A stretch of 48,478 nucleotides of DNA from Candidatus Acidiferrales bacterium (lineage in GTDB: Bacteria > Acidobacteriota > Terriglobia > Acidiferrales > UBA7541), in NCBI GenBank assembly GCA_030038275.1, contig JASHPG010000240.1, positions 1 through 48,478 on the forward strand. The letters are read 5' to 3'. A program made the translations under genes and the position numbers. Shown here in pieces: positions 48,394 through 48,478 of the stretch; within the stretch, counting starts at the first letter, position 1; every line of letters starts with the position of its first letter. The notes under the pieces were generated by a model. That model was not told where the DNA came from. It did no database searches and saw nothing but the letters and a program-made list of their open reading frames with translations.

Positions 48394-48478
48394 TCCTCGC
48401 CCGCAAGGTCCGCGCCTACCGAGCATCCAACCGGCGACGTGGGACACTTTCCAACATCAGGTCCAGAAACAATCTCCT

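Overview
The window is GC-rich bacterial chromosome. It looks like a member of the Acidobacteriota. The grounds are inferential: a Ser/Thr kinase fused to a TolB-like beta-propeller, a sigma/TPR-CHAT/anti-sigma cluster, PIN toxin-antitoxin pairs, and many short palindromic repeats with a REP-associated transposase. No ribosomal RNA or other firm phylogenetic marker is present. Gene density is high and codon choice looks even, apart from the repeat-rich stretch 26.7-28.2 kb.

Layout. (1) 1-4357, plus strand: the 3' part of a prepilin peptidase, an NtrB-type kinase, a small secreted protein and an NtrC-type sigma-54 activator. (2) 4390-11552: a Ser/Thr kinase-propeller protein (minus), hemW (minus) divergent from a ygfZ-like gene (plus), a DinB-fold protein, a lone nuoB and a small membrane-anchored Ig-like protein. 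(3) 11557-18039, minus: a compact pilus/type II secretion operon (gspF/pilC, gspE/pilB, pilM, pilN, pilO, a PilP/GspC-like gene and an odd pseudopilin). (4) 18289-21653: an alpha/beta hydrolase, lolA and two tandem PIN toxin-antitoxin pairs with a diverged lolA scrap between them. (5) 21701-26690, minus: two type IV pilins led by a sigma-54 promoter, followed by a sulfatase-fold membrane enzyme and a GT-C-like membrane protein, possibly a pilin-modification cassette. (6) 26983-28165: a RAYT transposase bracketed by its REP hairpins. (7) 28196-35485, minus: pilB-pilT-pilC then pilS-pilR. (8) 35633-36159: a candidate structured RNA, then tRNA-Val(TAC) and tRNA-Asp(GTC). (9) 36377-48393, plus: a five-gene oligopeptide ABC transporter running without a gap into an ECF-type sigma factor, a TPR-CHAT protease, a zinc-finger anti-sigma-like protein, a secreted subtilase and an HD-GYP phosphodiesterase.

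How the genes fit together. Most of the window serves type IV pili: processing (PilD), two motor/platform sets, alignment proteins, pilins, and PilS/PilR, whose sigma-54 target site can be read directly upstream of pilA. The most unusual unit is the last one. A sigma factor, a caspase-like CHAT protease with a TPR sensor, a Zn-finger anti-sigma candidate and a secreted protease lie in one directional array, consistent with a proteolysis-triggered transcription switch. A peptide importer sits in the same run of genes.

A second theme is repeat invasion. REP-type hairpins of the kind flanking the RAYT gene also occur in frame inside the kinase and GT-C genes, at positions predicted to be loops. 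Several promoters place the start codon at or within a few bases of the expected transcription start.
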